Positions 1 to 5,805 of a DNA stretch of 26,115 bases are shown in pieces. Under the pieces are notes generated by a model. That model searched no databases, was not told the origin of the DNA, and saw nothing but the letters and a program-made list of their open reading frames with translations. Origin of the DNA: Spirochaetaceae bacterium (GTDB taxonomy: Bacteria; Spirochaetota; Spirochaetia; Treponematales; Breznakiellaceae). The position numbers and the translations under genes are program-made. The stretch spans positions 1 through 26,115 of the forward strand of contig JAIRZA010000102.1 in assembly GCA_031267475.1 (NCBI GenBank), given 5' to 3'. Position 1 is the stretch's first letter. Each line of letters opens with the position of its first letter.

Positions 1-180
1 TGCCAGTCAAAGCATACTTTCCGGGGAAGCCCGGAAGCCGGGTTAATCGAGAAGGGAAAAGTTTTTGAATCGTTCCTTCTGCGTGTAAAGAAGGGTTTTT
101 GAGGACGGGGCATGGCATGGCCTCCAAAAAATAAAAGCACGATGCCACGCAATTTGACTTTGATTCTTAAATAAAAATTC

Positions 181-209
181 CGTAATTCATTATCCTGTAA
201 AGAATTACG
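181..209 (-). terminator. Possible terminator downstream of the tRNA
   Basis: An inverted repeat of 8 bp (CGTAATTC at 181-188, GAATTACG at 202-209) with a 13-nt loop lies just 3' of the minus-strand tRNA. Read on the minus strand it is followed within 2 nt by a T-rich run (complement of 171-179). The stem is A/T-rich and therefore weak, so this is a candidate intrinsic terminator or processing hairpin rather than a certain one. Confidence 0.45.
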
Positions 210-212
210 CTT

Positions 213-286
213 TGGGCCATCGAGGACTTGAACCTCGGACCAAGAGATTATGAGTCTCCTGCTCTAACCAACTGAGCTAATGGCCC
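213..286 (-). tRNA. tRNA with CAU anticodon (Met, or lysidine-type Ile2)
   Basis: Read on the minus strand this 74-nt sequence folds as a full cloverleaf. It has a 7-bp acceptor (GGGCCAT/ATGGCCC), a 4-bp D stem (GCTC/GAGC), an anticodon stem GGAGA/TCTCT with loop CTCATAA, a 5-nt variable loop, and a T stem CGAGG/CCTCG with loop TTCAAGT. The anticodon CAT is at 250-252. The discriminator is A and CCA is not encoded, so tRNA nucleotidyltransferase must add it. The acceptor is fully paired at position 1, so it is not an initiator tRNA. The anticodon arm and variable region recall tRNA-Ile2 (CAU, lysidine at C34, reading AUA) as much as elongator Met, so the amino acid is left open. Confidence 0.93.
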
Positions 287-303
287 TCTCATTTGCTCTT
301 TTA

Positions 304-332
304 TTAATACCCGAAGGGCTAAAAAAAGTCAA
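304..332 (-). promoter_or_regulatory. Promoter of the CAU tRNA
   Basis: On the minus strand a TTGACT -35 box (complement of 327-332) and a TATTAA -10 box (complement of 304-309) are separated by 17 bp. They end about 18 nt before the first tRNA base, which is an ideal distance. The rest of 333-568 shows no gene I can support, only scattered short open frames and no recognisable motif. Confidence 0.7.
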
Positions 333-568
333 GCGCTGCTGTCAACAATGCGGCAATTCCGAATTCAAAACAAAACCAACGGTCTTCAGGGTGCGGGGGT
401 AAGAATGCGTAACAAAAGACACCCCTCCCCATACTCGCCGGCTACAAACAGAGATGGTTTTGGCACACTATCCGTTGTTTGCCCCTGTCTCTGCCCCCCT
501 GAAAAGTAGTTCCGAATTGACTGAGCCTTACGACCGGCAGAACACCGGCACAGAAGCGGATTTCCCGG

Positions 569-1961
569 CAGTATTCAGAGAAAACACTTGTGGGCTTCGA
601 GAGGGATATACTCAGCCGGCGCCCGTTCAGCCGTCCGGGGCATTGCCGGCAAGCGTCAGGAACAATCCCTGCCAGCTTTCATGGAGATAGCGGTTTATTT
701 CATACCGGAACGCCCAGAAAAACGCATCCCTCCTCCCAAAGGACCCTCGCGCTTCCCGGTACTCCTCATCCGCTTTATCCTGGATACTATGAAACAGGAA
801 CGCCAGCAGGTTTAACAGGCAGCATAGCTCGCTGGCATGCTCCTTCCCATGCCCGAAATTGTGCTCCAGATTATACCCCCGATGCTTCAGCACGTTGTTA
901 TGCTCGTTCTCTATCTTCCACCGCGCACGCCCGCACTCCGCTATCACCCCTACCGTCTCCTTCCCTAGCACATGGTCGGTTATCCAACTGTTTGTATACG
1001 TAACCTTCCCCTGCTCCTCGTTGTATATCTCCAGTCGCAGGTAATTGACCAGTAGTTTCTCCCCTTCAGCACGGTTCTCTATCCCGTTTACCCAGCTATA
1101 CCGGTGTGCCAGATGGTTCCGCCCGTTCCACACCCGCTTCTCATGCGTGTTCATCTCGCTATACTTCACCTGCTCCGTTATCCAGGGGTGGCTTTCCTCT
1201 TTGCACGTAAACAAAAAGTGCATCCCCCCTTCCTGTGCCGCCGCACATAGCGAATGGCAAGCATACAGGTCATCCCCCAAGAGCGTTACCTGTAGCGGCC
1301 CGTACCTCCCCCCGTTCTTCTCTATCCATCGTTTCCCCGCGTTCCGCTCGCAGTCCTGCTTCTCCTTCCCGTCCTCATTCCGGATAAACTCCGGGAGCAG
1401 CGGCAGCACCACATGGTCGGCCGGTCTCACGACTGCCGCCGCTACCACATCGTGGTAATAGACCGTCTCCACGCTGCCGTCCCGCTTCTTCTTCTCCATC
1501 CCCAGACACCGGTCGCAATGAATCTCCGTCGATGAATAATACCACACCCCGTCCAATGCCACCGGGATGGTCCCGTTCAATACCCGGTACTCCTCCAGCA
1601 CCCCCTGTCCCTGTGCCACCGCCAGCGCATGGTCAAAGGCTCCGGATAACCCCTCGGGCGCTATCCCGTCCACAATGTTCCTGATCTGGTCCACCCCGAA
1701 AAGACTCCGGAGATTGCTCCGTTTGCGTTTGCGCTCCATTTCCTGCTGGAAATGGAGCATCGACGGATGCTGGCAGTAGAACACCGCAAAGGCGCTGAGA
1801 ATAAAGTCTGTTATTCCGTATTTCCGGCCGTTACTGGCGCCCCTGGCGCCCCTGGTGTCCGGTTGCGCCGCCGCCGCTTCGTGCAGGCCCTTCAGGAGAC
1901 CCTTGATGATTCCCCGTCCCATGCAGACAGTATAGCATCTTTTTTGAATTCAGAATTGCTG
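569..1961 (-). mobile_element. Insertion sequence IS-A (DDE transposase element)
   Basis: The element carries a single transposase gene reading leftward. The right end (about 1961) is placed where the minus strand reads CAGCAATTCTGAATTC. This matches the start of the related element IS-B (CAGCAATTTTACTTTTA) and lies a similar distance upstream of the transposase start (39 versus 41 nt). The left end is less certain: CAGTATTCAGAG at 569 resembles the right end with a gap and gives a length of 1393 bp, close to the 1399 bp of IS-B. I see no clear target-site duplication. The start of this feature could be off by tens of bases. Confidence 0.6.
627..1922 (-). CDS. DDE-type IS transposase (IS-A)
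   Basis: A 431-residue protein that should cut and join the ends of IS-A. It has an acid triad in the usual order: D124 in LDGVWY, D217/D218 in LLGDDLYA, and E338 in RARWKIENE. The last lies in a W-K-I-E-N-E-x-N-N-V-L-K context followed by GYNLEHNFGHG, which fits the IS4-like superfamily. I recall similar proteins filed as ISNCY or unclassified. A H-C-D-x-C motif at 135-139 is shared with the second transposase in this window and might bind metal. No frameshift or internal stop is visible, so the gene looks intact. The start is the ATG at 1922, giving MGRGI, the same opening as the other copy. Confidence 0.85.
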   Translation of the reverse strand: MGRGIIKGLLKGLHEAAAAQPDTRGARGASNGRKYGITDFILSAFAVFYCQHPSMLHFQQEMERKRKRSNLRSLFGVDQIRNIVDGIAPEGLSGAFDHALAVAQGQGVLEEYRVLNGTIPVALDGVWYYSSTEIHCDRCLGMEKKKRDGSVETVYYHDVVAAAVVRPADHVVLPLLPEFIRNEDGKEKQDCERNAGKRWIEKNGGRYGPLQVTLLGDDLYACHSLCAAAQEGGMHFLFTCKEESHPWITEQVKYSEMNTHEKRVWNGRNHLAHRYSWVNGIENRAEGEKLLVNYLRLEIYNEEQGKVTYTNSWITDHVLGKETVGVIAECGRARWKIENEHNNVLKHRGYNLEHNFGHGKEHASELCCLLNLLAFLFHSIQDKADEEYREARGSFGRRDAFFWAFRYEINRYLHESWQGLFLTLAGNAPDG

Positions 1962-2321
1962 CAAGTTCTGGACGACCCGGACAATCTCCGACATCTTGGC
2001 GATGAGGAGGCTCTTGTCGGTAACGTTCCTGGTAAGGTACATGGCAATGGCCTTGGCAACAACTTCGCTTTCCCGGTTGCACTCGTCCCGTGCCCGCTGG
2101 GCCAGCATCTCCTTTACCGGATGGGTGAGCAGAATGTTGTACTGCCAGGCTTTCCGCTCGGTAAAGACAGCCGCCAGGTCTTTGAGGCGCAGGGCCGTTT
2201 TCCCGGAAGGGAACAAATACGCGCAGATGAAAAGGCGCATGAGGTCCCCGGTGGATATATTAAGCCGGTTCTGGAGGGCGTTGAGTTCTTCCCAATAAGC
2301 GGGCTTGAAACAGAACACCAT
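1950..2321 (-). CDS. Hypothetical protein fragment, probably tandem ribbon-helix-helix, bounded by two IS elements
   Basis: The named start (ATG at 2321) has no ribosome binding site at the right distance. The same frame stays open upstream through the whole segment and into the IS-B terminal repeat, up to a TGA at 2433-2435. The true start was therefore probably lost to IS-B. The last codons (QQF, TGA) come from the terminal repeat of IS-A, so the C terminus is also replaced. The 123 residues read as two units, each a short strand plus two helices (about 1-36 and 60-96). The second resembles RHH DNA-binding folds (ILLTHPVKEMLAQRARDE, then a turn and a second helix). A DNA-binding regulator of plasmid or ICE type is a guess from fold pattern only; no family name is offered. 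Confidence 0.5.
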   Translation of the reverse strand: MVFCFKPAYWEELNALQNRLNISTGDLMRLFICAYLFPSGKTALRLKDLAAVFTERKAWQYNILLTHPVKEMLAQRARDECNRESEVVAKAIAMYLTRNVTDKSLLIAKMSEIVRVVQNLQQF

Positions 2322-2368
2322 GCTCTCGGTTTCGCTGGAATAGGCGGTCGCCAGAAACTCCTTGAAAT

Positions 2369-2385
2369 CAGCAATTTTACTTTTA
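2369..2385 (+). repeat. IS-B left terminal inverted repeat
   Basis: CAGCAATTTTACTTTTA matches the complement of 3751-3767 at 16 of 17 positions. It also resembles the right end of IS-A (CAGCAATTC), which supports it as a transposase recognition end. Confidence 0.8.
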
Positions 2386-2409
2386 CAAAATTTATGATAA
2401 AAAAGAGGG

Positions 2410-3753
2410 ATGGGACGGGGAATATTACCGGCTCAGCTGAGCCGGTTTGATGAGGTTGGGGAACAGGCCGAGGGCAAATCGGCGTGGAAGCGGCGGAAGG
2501 GGTTCAATTTAACCTATACCTTCGCCGACGCGATAAAAAGCGCGTTCGGGATATTTCTCTTTCAGCATCTATCCATGCTCAGCTATCAGGAATCGCTAGG
2601 CCGGGGGAACCAGAGGAAAAACGCGGAAAACATCCTGAAGGTGAAGGAAATACCGTGCAACAACCAAATAACCCGGCTGCTGGACGGGGTAGAGCCTGAA
2701 GGGTTTGATGAAAACTTCAAAGAGGGGATAAAACAGGCGGAAGAATACGGGGTTCTGGAGCAGTACCAGGTGCTGGACGGCGGGGTTCTGGTAGCGGTGG
2801 ACGGGGTATGGTTTCAATCGTCGGGAAAGGTGCATTGCGATCACTGCCTGCATATCACCGGCAAGGGAAAGACGACCTATTATCACAGCCTGGCGGCGGC
2901 CGCCATAGTGCGGCCGGGCGGGAACGTGGTGTTGCCGCTGCCCCCGGAAATGATACGGAACGAACAGAAGCCGCAGGACGGCGGCGGAAAGCCGGCAAAC
3001 AAAAGCTACGAGGAACAAAAGCAGGACTGCGAGCGCAAGGCGGTCCAAAGGCTGCTGGAAAAACACGGGGAATACTACCAAGGATTGAAAGCCACGCTTC
3101 TGGGGGATGATTTATATGCCAGCCACAACACCTGCAAGGCCGTTATGGACAGGGGTTTGAGCTTCCTGTTCACCTGCAAGGACGAATCGCATCCCTGGAT
3201 AGCCGAGCAGGTTGCGTGGGGCGAGGTGGAAACGCTTGTCGTTACCGAATGGGACGGGAAAACCCGTCTTGAACACCGGTACCGGTGGGTAAACGGCCTT
3301 GAAAACCGGGCGGAAGGGGAAAGGCTGCTGGTAAACTACCTGAGTTTTGAAACGTATAACCGGGAGAAGGATAAAGCTGTCTACAAAAACCGCTGGATAA
3401 CGGACACACCGGTCACCACGGAGACTGTGAAGCTGCTGGTAGAATGCGCCCGCGCCCGCTGGAAGATAGAGAACGAGAACAACAATGTGCTGAAAAACTG
3501 CGGGTACCATCTGGAACACAATTTCGGGCACGGCGAGAACCACGCCTGCGAGGTATACTGCGTTTTGAATCTCCTGGCGTTTATGGTCCACGGGCTGATG
3601 GTACTCTGCGATGAAAAGTTTATAAAAGCCCGCTCGTACTTTGGAAGGCGGGACGAGTTCCACAATGCCTTGCGCACCTTCCTCTGGGCTTTTGAGTTCC
3701 AAAGCTGGGATGATTTCCTCCTGTTCGTTATCACTCATGCCAGAGGCGGCTAA
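2410..3753 (+). CDS. DDE-type IS transposase (IS-B)
   Basis: A 447-residue transposase related along its length to the IS-A protein. Shared blocks include QDCER, LLGDDLYA, WVNG-ENRAEGE, RARWKIENE and LEHNFGHG. The likely catalytic acids are D131 (VDGVWF), D233/D234 (LLGDDLYA) and E354 (WKIENE), with H142-C143-D-x-C146 again present. It is slightly longer than the IS-A protein because of insertions near residues 186-203 (EQKPQDGGGKPANKSYEE). The start ATG is preceded by AGAGGG and gives MGRGI. The stop codon lies inside the right terminal repeat, so coding fills the element almost to its last base. No disruption is visible and it is probably functional. Confidence 0.85.
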   Translation: MGRGILPAQLSRFDEVGEQAEGKSAWKRRKGFNLTYTFADAIKSAFGIFLFQHLSMLSYQESLGRGNQRKNAENILKVKEIPCNNQITRLLDGVEPEGFDENFKEGIKQAEEYGVLEQYQVLDGGVLVAVDGVWFQSSGKVHCDHCLHITGKGKTTYYHSLAAAAIVRPGGNVVLPLPPEMIRNEQKPQDGGGKPANKSYEEQKQDCERKAVQRLLEKHGEYYQGLKATLLGDDLYASHNTCKAVMDRGLSFLFTCKDESHPWIAEQVAWGEVETLVVTEWDGKTRLEHRYRWVNGLENRAEGERLLVNYLSFETYNREKDKAVYKNRWITDTPVTTETVKLLVECARARWKIENENNNVLKNCGYHLEHNFGHGENHACEVYCVLNLLAFMVHGLMVLCDEKFIKARSYFGRRDEFHNALRTFLWAFEFQSWDDFLLFVITHARGG

Positions 3754-3767
3754 AAGTAAAACTGCTG
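3751..3767 (-). repeat. IS-B right terminal inverted repeat
   Basis: Complement of the left repeat with one mismatch. The first three bases are the TAA stop of the transposase gene. Confidence 0.8.
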
Positions 3768-3785
3768 GTGAGTACGGACACACCC

Positions 3786-3815
3786 TTGACATTTTCTAAC
3801 ATCCGGCGCTATAAA
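3786..3815 (+). promoter_or_regulatory. Promoter of ssrA
   Basis: TTGACA at 3786-3791 and TATAAA at 3810-3815 are spaced 18 bp apart and lie about 30 nt before the mature tmRNA 5' end. IS-B ends at 3767 and leaves the core promoter intact, but it replaces whatever lay beyond roughly 20 bp upstream of the -35 box. Confidence 0.7.
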
Positions 3816-3845
3816 TATAAAGCCGTATTAAAGGCGGCTGCCTTC

Positions 3846-4204
3846 GGGGGTGCTCCGGTTTCGACTGGTACGGTTCGAGGTACGTGTTGCAGGTGGAGGC
3901 GGATTCATTCCGGGCCAACTCCTAAAACAGGCAAAAAAATTTAATTGCCGATAACGACAATTACGACTACGCTCTAGCAGCGTAATCGCGTGGCGCCGCC
4001 CCGCCGCCTTGAGGGACGGTTGCCGCGTCGCAATCAGGGCTGGTCAAATAAGACTTCCGGATCTTATGCGACAAGATTTTTCCGGAATACGGACGTTACG
4101 TGTGCCGCGAAGCCAAGAGCGCCCCGACAAATCAATGCGCGGCTAAACCTGTAGAAGCCCGTATTTCGCGTATTAGGACGCGGGTTCGACTCCCGCCATC
4201 TCCA
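3846..4204 (+). ncRNA. ssrA: tmRNA (transfer-messenger RNA)
   Basis: The RNA rescues stalled ribosomes by acting first as an alanyl-tRNA and then as a short mRNA. The 5' end GGGGGTG (3846-3852) pairs with CATCTCC (4197-4203) to form the acceptor stem. The tRNA-like domain is visible as GGTTTCGACTGG near the 5' end and a T arm with GGTTCGACTCCCGCC near 4183-4197. The tag frame starts at 3947 and reads ADNDNYDYALAA, then TAA at 3983-3985. The AL-AA ending is the usual ClpXP-type degradation signal, and the tag resembles the ANSDSFDYALAA tag I recall for T. pallidum. CCA is not encoded after the discriminator A4204. Pseudoknot helices were not traced base by base. Confidence 0.93.
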
Positions 4205-4229
4205 ACCCCAAAGCGCTTGCGTAACGCCC

Positions 4230-4259
4230 GCGTTTTACAAGAGAGCGTGGAGTTTGCGC
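4230..4259 (+). repeat. 30-nt direct repeat, copy 1
   Basis: A 30-nt block beginning GCGTTTTACAA is repeated at 4386-4415 with a single difference (G4241 versus T4397). The inner 14-nt core GAGCGTGGAGTTTG occurs three times here: 4243-4256, 4337-4350 and 4399-4412. The block lies between ssrA and the rpsL promoter, with no coding role seen. Confidence 0.8.
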
Positions 4260-4261
4260 CG

Positions 4262-4457
4262 CAAGCGCATGGCGCTTGCTTAGGGAGTTTCGCACAGCGA
4301 AACTCCAGCCTTTGTAATCGCCGGAGTCTCACCGGGGAGCGTGGAGTTTGTGCTTTGCGCGAATGGCTTAAGCCAAAAACGCCCCGCGTTTTACAATAGA
4401 GCGTGGAGTTTGCGCAAGGCGCAAACTCCGGAGCTCAAAACGCTTTGCGTTTTGAGC
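4262..4457 (+). repeat. Cluster of palindromes with 3-nt loops
   Basis: Four perfect hairpins lie in this stretch, each with a 3-nt loop. They are CAAGCGC-ATG-GCGCTTG (4262-4278), GGAGTTTCGC-ACA-GCGAAACTCC (4284-4306), an 11-bp stem starting GGAGTTTGCGC with loop AAG (4405-4429), and an 11-bp stem starting GCTCAAAACGC with loop TTT (4433-4457). The last ends 2 bp before the -35 box of the rpsL promoter. They resemble dispersed intergenic palindromes (REP or boxC-like) more than intrinsic terminators, since none has a T-run directly after it. One or more may still end ssrA transcription. Confidence 0.75.
4386..4415 (+). repeat. 30-nt direct repeat, copy 2
   Basis: Second copy of the block at 4230-4259, 29 of 30 bases identical. 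Its last 11 bases form the left arm of the palindrome at 4405-4429, so in copy 2 the repeat is joined to its own inverted half, whereas copy 1 is not. Confidence 0.8.
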
Positions 4458-4459
4458 CA

Positions 4460-4488
4460 TTGACATTTTTTTGAAAGTCTTTTAGACT
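4460..4488 (+). promoter_or_regulatory. Promoter of rpsL-rpsG
   Basis: TTGACA at 4460-4465 and TAGACT at 4483-4488 are 17 bp apart, 43 nt before the rpsL start. An AGGAG ribosome binding site follows at 4515-4519, with a long T-rich spacer to the ATG. Confidence 0.7.
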
Positions 4489-4531
4489 GAAAGAAACTTT
4501 AGTAGTTTTTAATAGGAGTGTTTTTTTATAC

Positions 4532-4906
4532 ATGCCCACGATTAATCAACTGGTTCGTTTTGGCCGGCAGCAAATAACGTCAAAGACAAAATCTCCGGCA
4601 TTGCAATCATGTCCGCAGAAACGCGGCGTCTGCACCCGTGTAATGGTTGTATCCCCCAAAAAGCCGAATTCGGCAATGCGGAAAGTAGCGCGTGTGCGCC
4701 TTTCACACGGAACGGAAGTTACCGCCTATATTCCCGGTATCGGGCATAATTTACAGGAACACTCAGTTGTTCTTGTGCGCGGGGGCCGTGTCAAAGACCT
4801 CCCGGGCGTACGGTACCATATAATTCGCGGCGTCAAAGATACACTTGGCGTTACGGACCGCAAACGCGGACGTTCAAAATACGGCGCAAAGCGCCCCAAG
4901 GCTTAA
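4532..4906 (+). CDS. rpsL: 30S ribosomal protein uS12
   Basis: S12 sits at the decoding centre of the small subunit and monitors codon-anticodon pairing. At 124 residues it has the normal bacterial length. The PKKPNS loop (42-47) and the GGRVKDLPGVRYH loop (84-96, with D89 as the usual methylthiolation site) are both present in wild-type form. Lysines at the usual streptomycin-resistance positions are unchanged. It is the first gene of a two-gene unit with rpsG, 9 nt downstream. Unlike the enterobacterial str operon, fusA does not follow. Confidence 0.98.
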   Translation: MPTINQLVRFGRQQITSKTKSPALQSCPQKRGVCTRVMVVSPKKPNSAMRKVARVRLSHGTEVTAYIPGIGHNLQEHSVVLVRGGRVKDLPGVRYHIIRGVKDTLGVTDRKRGRSKYGAKRPKA

Positions 4907-4915
4907 GGTGCAATC

Positions 4916-5386
4916 ATGGGAAGAAAAAAGAAATCTATAGATCGCGGTATTTTGCCGGATCCAAAGTATAACAGTGTTGTAGTTTCCAAATTTGTAAACC
5001 GTATGATGTGGGAGGGAAAACGTTCCATCAGCCTTCGTATCGTGCACGACGCGTTTGAAACACTACGCGCTAAAACGGACAAGGAGCCTCTGGAAGTTTT
5101 TCTAAAAGCCATAGAGAATGTTAAACCCATGGTCGAAGTAAAATCCCGGCGTGTAGGCGGCGCGACCTATCAAGTTCCGGTTGAAATCCGTGAAGTTCGC
5201 CGCGAAGCGCTTGGAATGCGCTGGATAATAAACGCCGCCCGCTCACGCGCCGGACGCGGAATGGACGAGCGGCTTGCGACTGAACTACTGGACGCCTTCA
5301 ACGGTACCGGGTCCGCTTTCAAGAAGAAAGAAGACACCCATAAAATGGCTGAGGCAAATAAAGCTTTTACACATTATCGTTGGTAA
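4916..5386 (+). CDS. rpsG: 30S ribosomal protein uS7
   Basis: S7 binds the 3' major domain of 16S rRNA, starts head assembly and lines the E site. The 156-residue length is typical. The opening MGRKKKSIDRGILPDPKYNS and the central VKSRRVGGATYQVPVE and RWIINAARSR blocks are diagnostic, and the C-terminal MAEANKAFTHYRW tail is complete. It lies 9 nt after rpsL with only a weak AAGGTG site, suggesting translational coupling. About 420 nt separate it from tuf. Confidence 0.98.
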   Translation: MGRKKKSIDRGILPDPKYNSVVVSKFVNRMMWEGKRSISLRIVHDAFETLRAKTDKEPLEVFLKAIENVKPMVEVKSRRVGGATYQVPVEIREVRREALGMRWIINAARSRAGRGMDERLATELLDAFNGTGSAFKKKEDTHKMAEANKAFTHYRW

Positions 5387-5391
5387 AGGGC

Positions 5392-5420
5392 TTGACATTT
5401 TTTCTGCGTTATAATTTAAT
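5392..5420 (+). promoter_or_regulatory. Promoter-like site after rpsG
   Basis: TTGACA at 5392-5397 starts 5 nt after the rpsG stop. A TTTAAT hexamer lies at an ideal 17-bp spacing (5415-5420). A perfect TATAAT is also present (5410-5415), but at only 12 bp. A start from here would make a transcript opening at about 5427, exactly where the first hairpin of the next feature begins. Confidence 0.45.
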
Positions 5421-5426
5421 AAATAA

Positions 5427-5640
5427 CAGCCGGGGAATCCTATATAATTGTTCCCCGCAAACGGCTGATGTTTAAGAAGATTTAAGCTCCGTTATACGGA
5501 GCTTAAAGGCGGACACTAAGTGTTTGCTGTAATCCAAACCGATCATCAAAGATTATACCTTTGATGGGATAGGTGGACATAATAATTAAAGGCGTGTTTT
5601 GTTTTTATACTGATACGCGCCAACCTTATTTGTCCCCAAA
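5427..5640 (+). ncRNA. Candidate structured RNA between rpsG and tuf (unassigned)
   Basis: No protein gene is seen in 5387-5805. This part holds four consecutive hairpins. The first is CAGCCG/CGGCTG (5427-5432 with 5462-5467) closing an inner GGGAA/TTCCC. The second is a perfect 12-bp stem TTTAAGCTCCGT with loop TAT (5481-5507). The third is CATCAAAG/CTTTGATG (5544-5551 with 5559-5566). The fourth is a long interrupted hairpin with GGACA/TGTCC (5575-5579 with 5631-5635), AATAA/TTATT and GGCG/CGCC. A promoter-like site lies just upstream, and the tuf promoter follows. It could be a small RNA or a leader read through into tuf. I could not match it to 6S RNA, RNase P RNA, SRP RNA or a known riboswitch. 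Confidence 0.35.
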
Positions 5641-5671
5641 AATATAAACTGTCAATCTGGCTGCGGCCCTA

Positions 5672-5700
5672 TTGACAATTCTGAATGTTCGTTTTAGAGT
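5672..5700 (+). promoter_or_regulatory. Promoter of the tuf-ribosomal protein operon
   Basis: TTGACA at 5672-5677 and TAGAGT at 5695-5700 are separated by 17 bp. This leaves a leader of about 100 nt before the tuf start at 5806. The leader contains a small hairpin AGACG/CGTCT (5714-5718 with 5724-5728). Confidence 0.6.
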
Positions 5701-5805
5701 CCTAGTGGGACAGAGACGGACGGCGTCTTGCGTAACTTTTATCGCTATGCTAGACTCTCAGTAAGTAAATTACAATGTGCCCAAAATTGTAAGGAGGAGC
5801 ACGAG

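Larger units (their letters stand above)
2369..3767 (+). mobile_element. Insertion sequence IS-B (DDE transposase element)
   Basis: The element is 1399 bp. Its ends are a 17-bp inverted repeat with one mismatch: CAGCAATTTTACTTTTA at 2369-2385 and the complement of CAGCAGTTTTACTTTTA at 3751-3767. It encodes one intact transposase. The outer flanks (cttgaaat to the left, gtgagtac to the right) are not duplicated, so this may not be a simple single insertion, or the family may make no duplication. The right end stops 18 bp before the -35 box of ssrA. The element is related to IS-A but clearly diverged, so the pair did not arise by a recent duplication. Confidence 0.85.

Noticed and set aside
1..102. 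An open frame from the window edge to TGA at 100-102 that might be the end of an upstream gene.
   Set aside because: Only 33 codons, a second frame is open almost as long, and no family motif is visible. Too little to call.
1752..2450. A 232-codon plus-strand open frame across IS-A, the middle segment and IS-B.
   Set aside because: It crosses both IS ends and opposes the minus-strand genes. Its sequence is not protein-like and there is no binding site.
4100..4399. Open frames on both strands across the 3' part of ssrA and the palindromes.
   Set aside because: They overlap the tRNA-like end of tmRNA and the repeats, lack binding sites, and owe their openness to G/C-rich repeats.
4205..4459. 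CRISPR array, suggested by repeated units.
   Set aside because: The copies are too few (two full, one partial), unevenly spaced, and include inverted pieces. There is no regular repeat-spacer pattern or cas gene.
5696..5758. Inverted repeat AGAGTCCTAG / CTAGACTCT around the tuf leader, a possible leader stem.
   Set aside because: The left arm overlaps the -10 box and so would not be in the transcript from that promoter. One base bulges. Chance or a DNA-level site cannot be separated.
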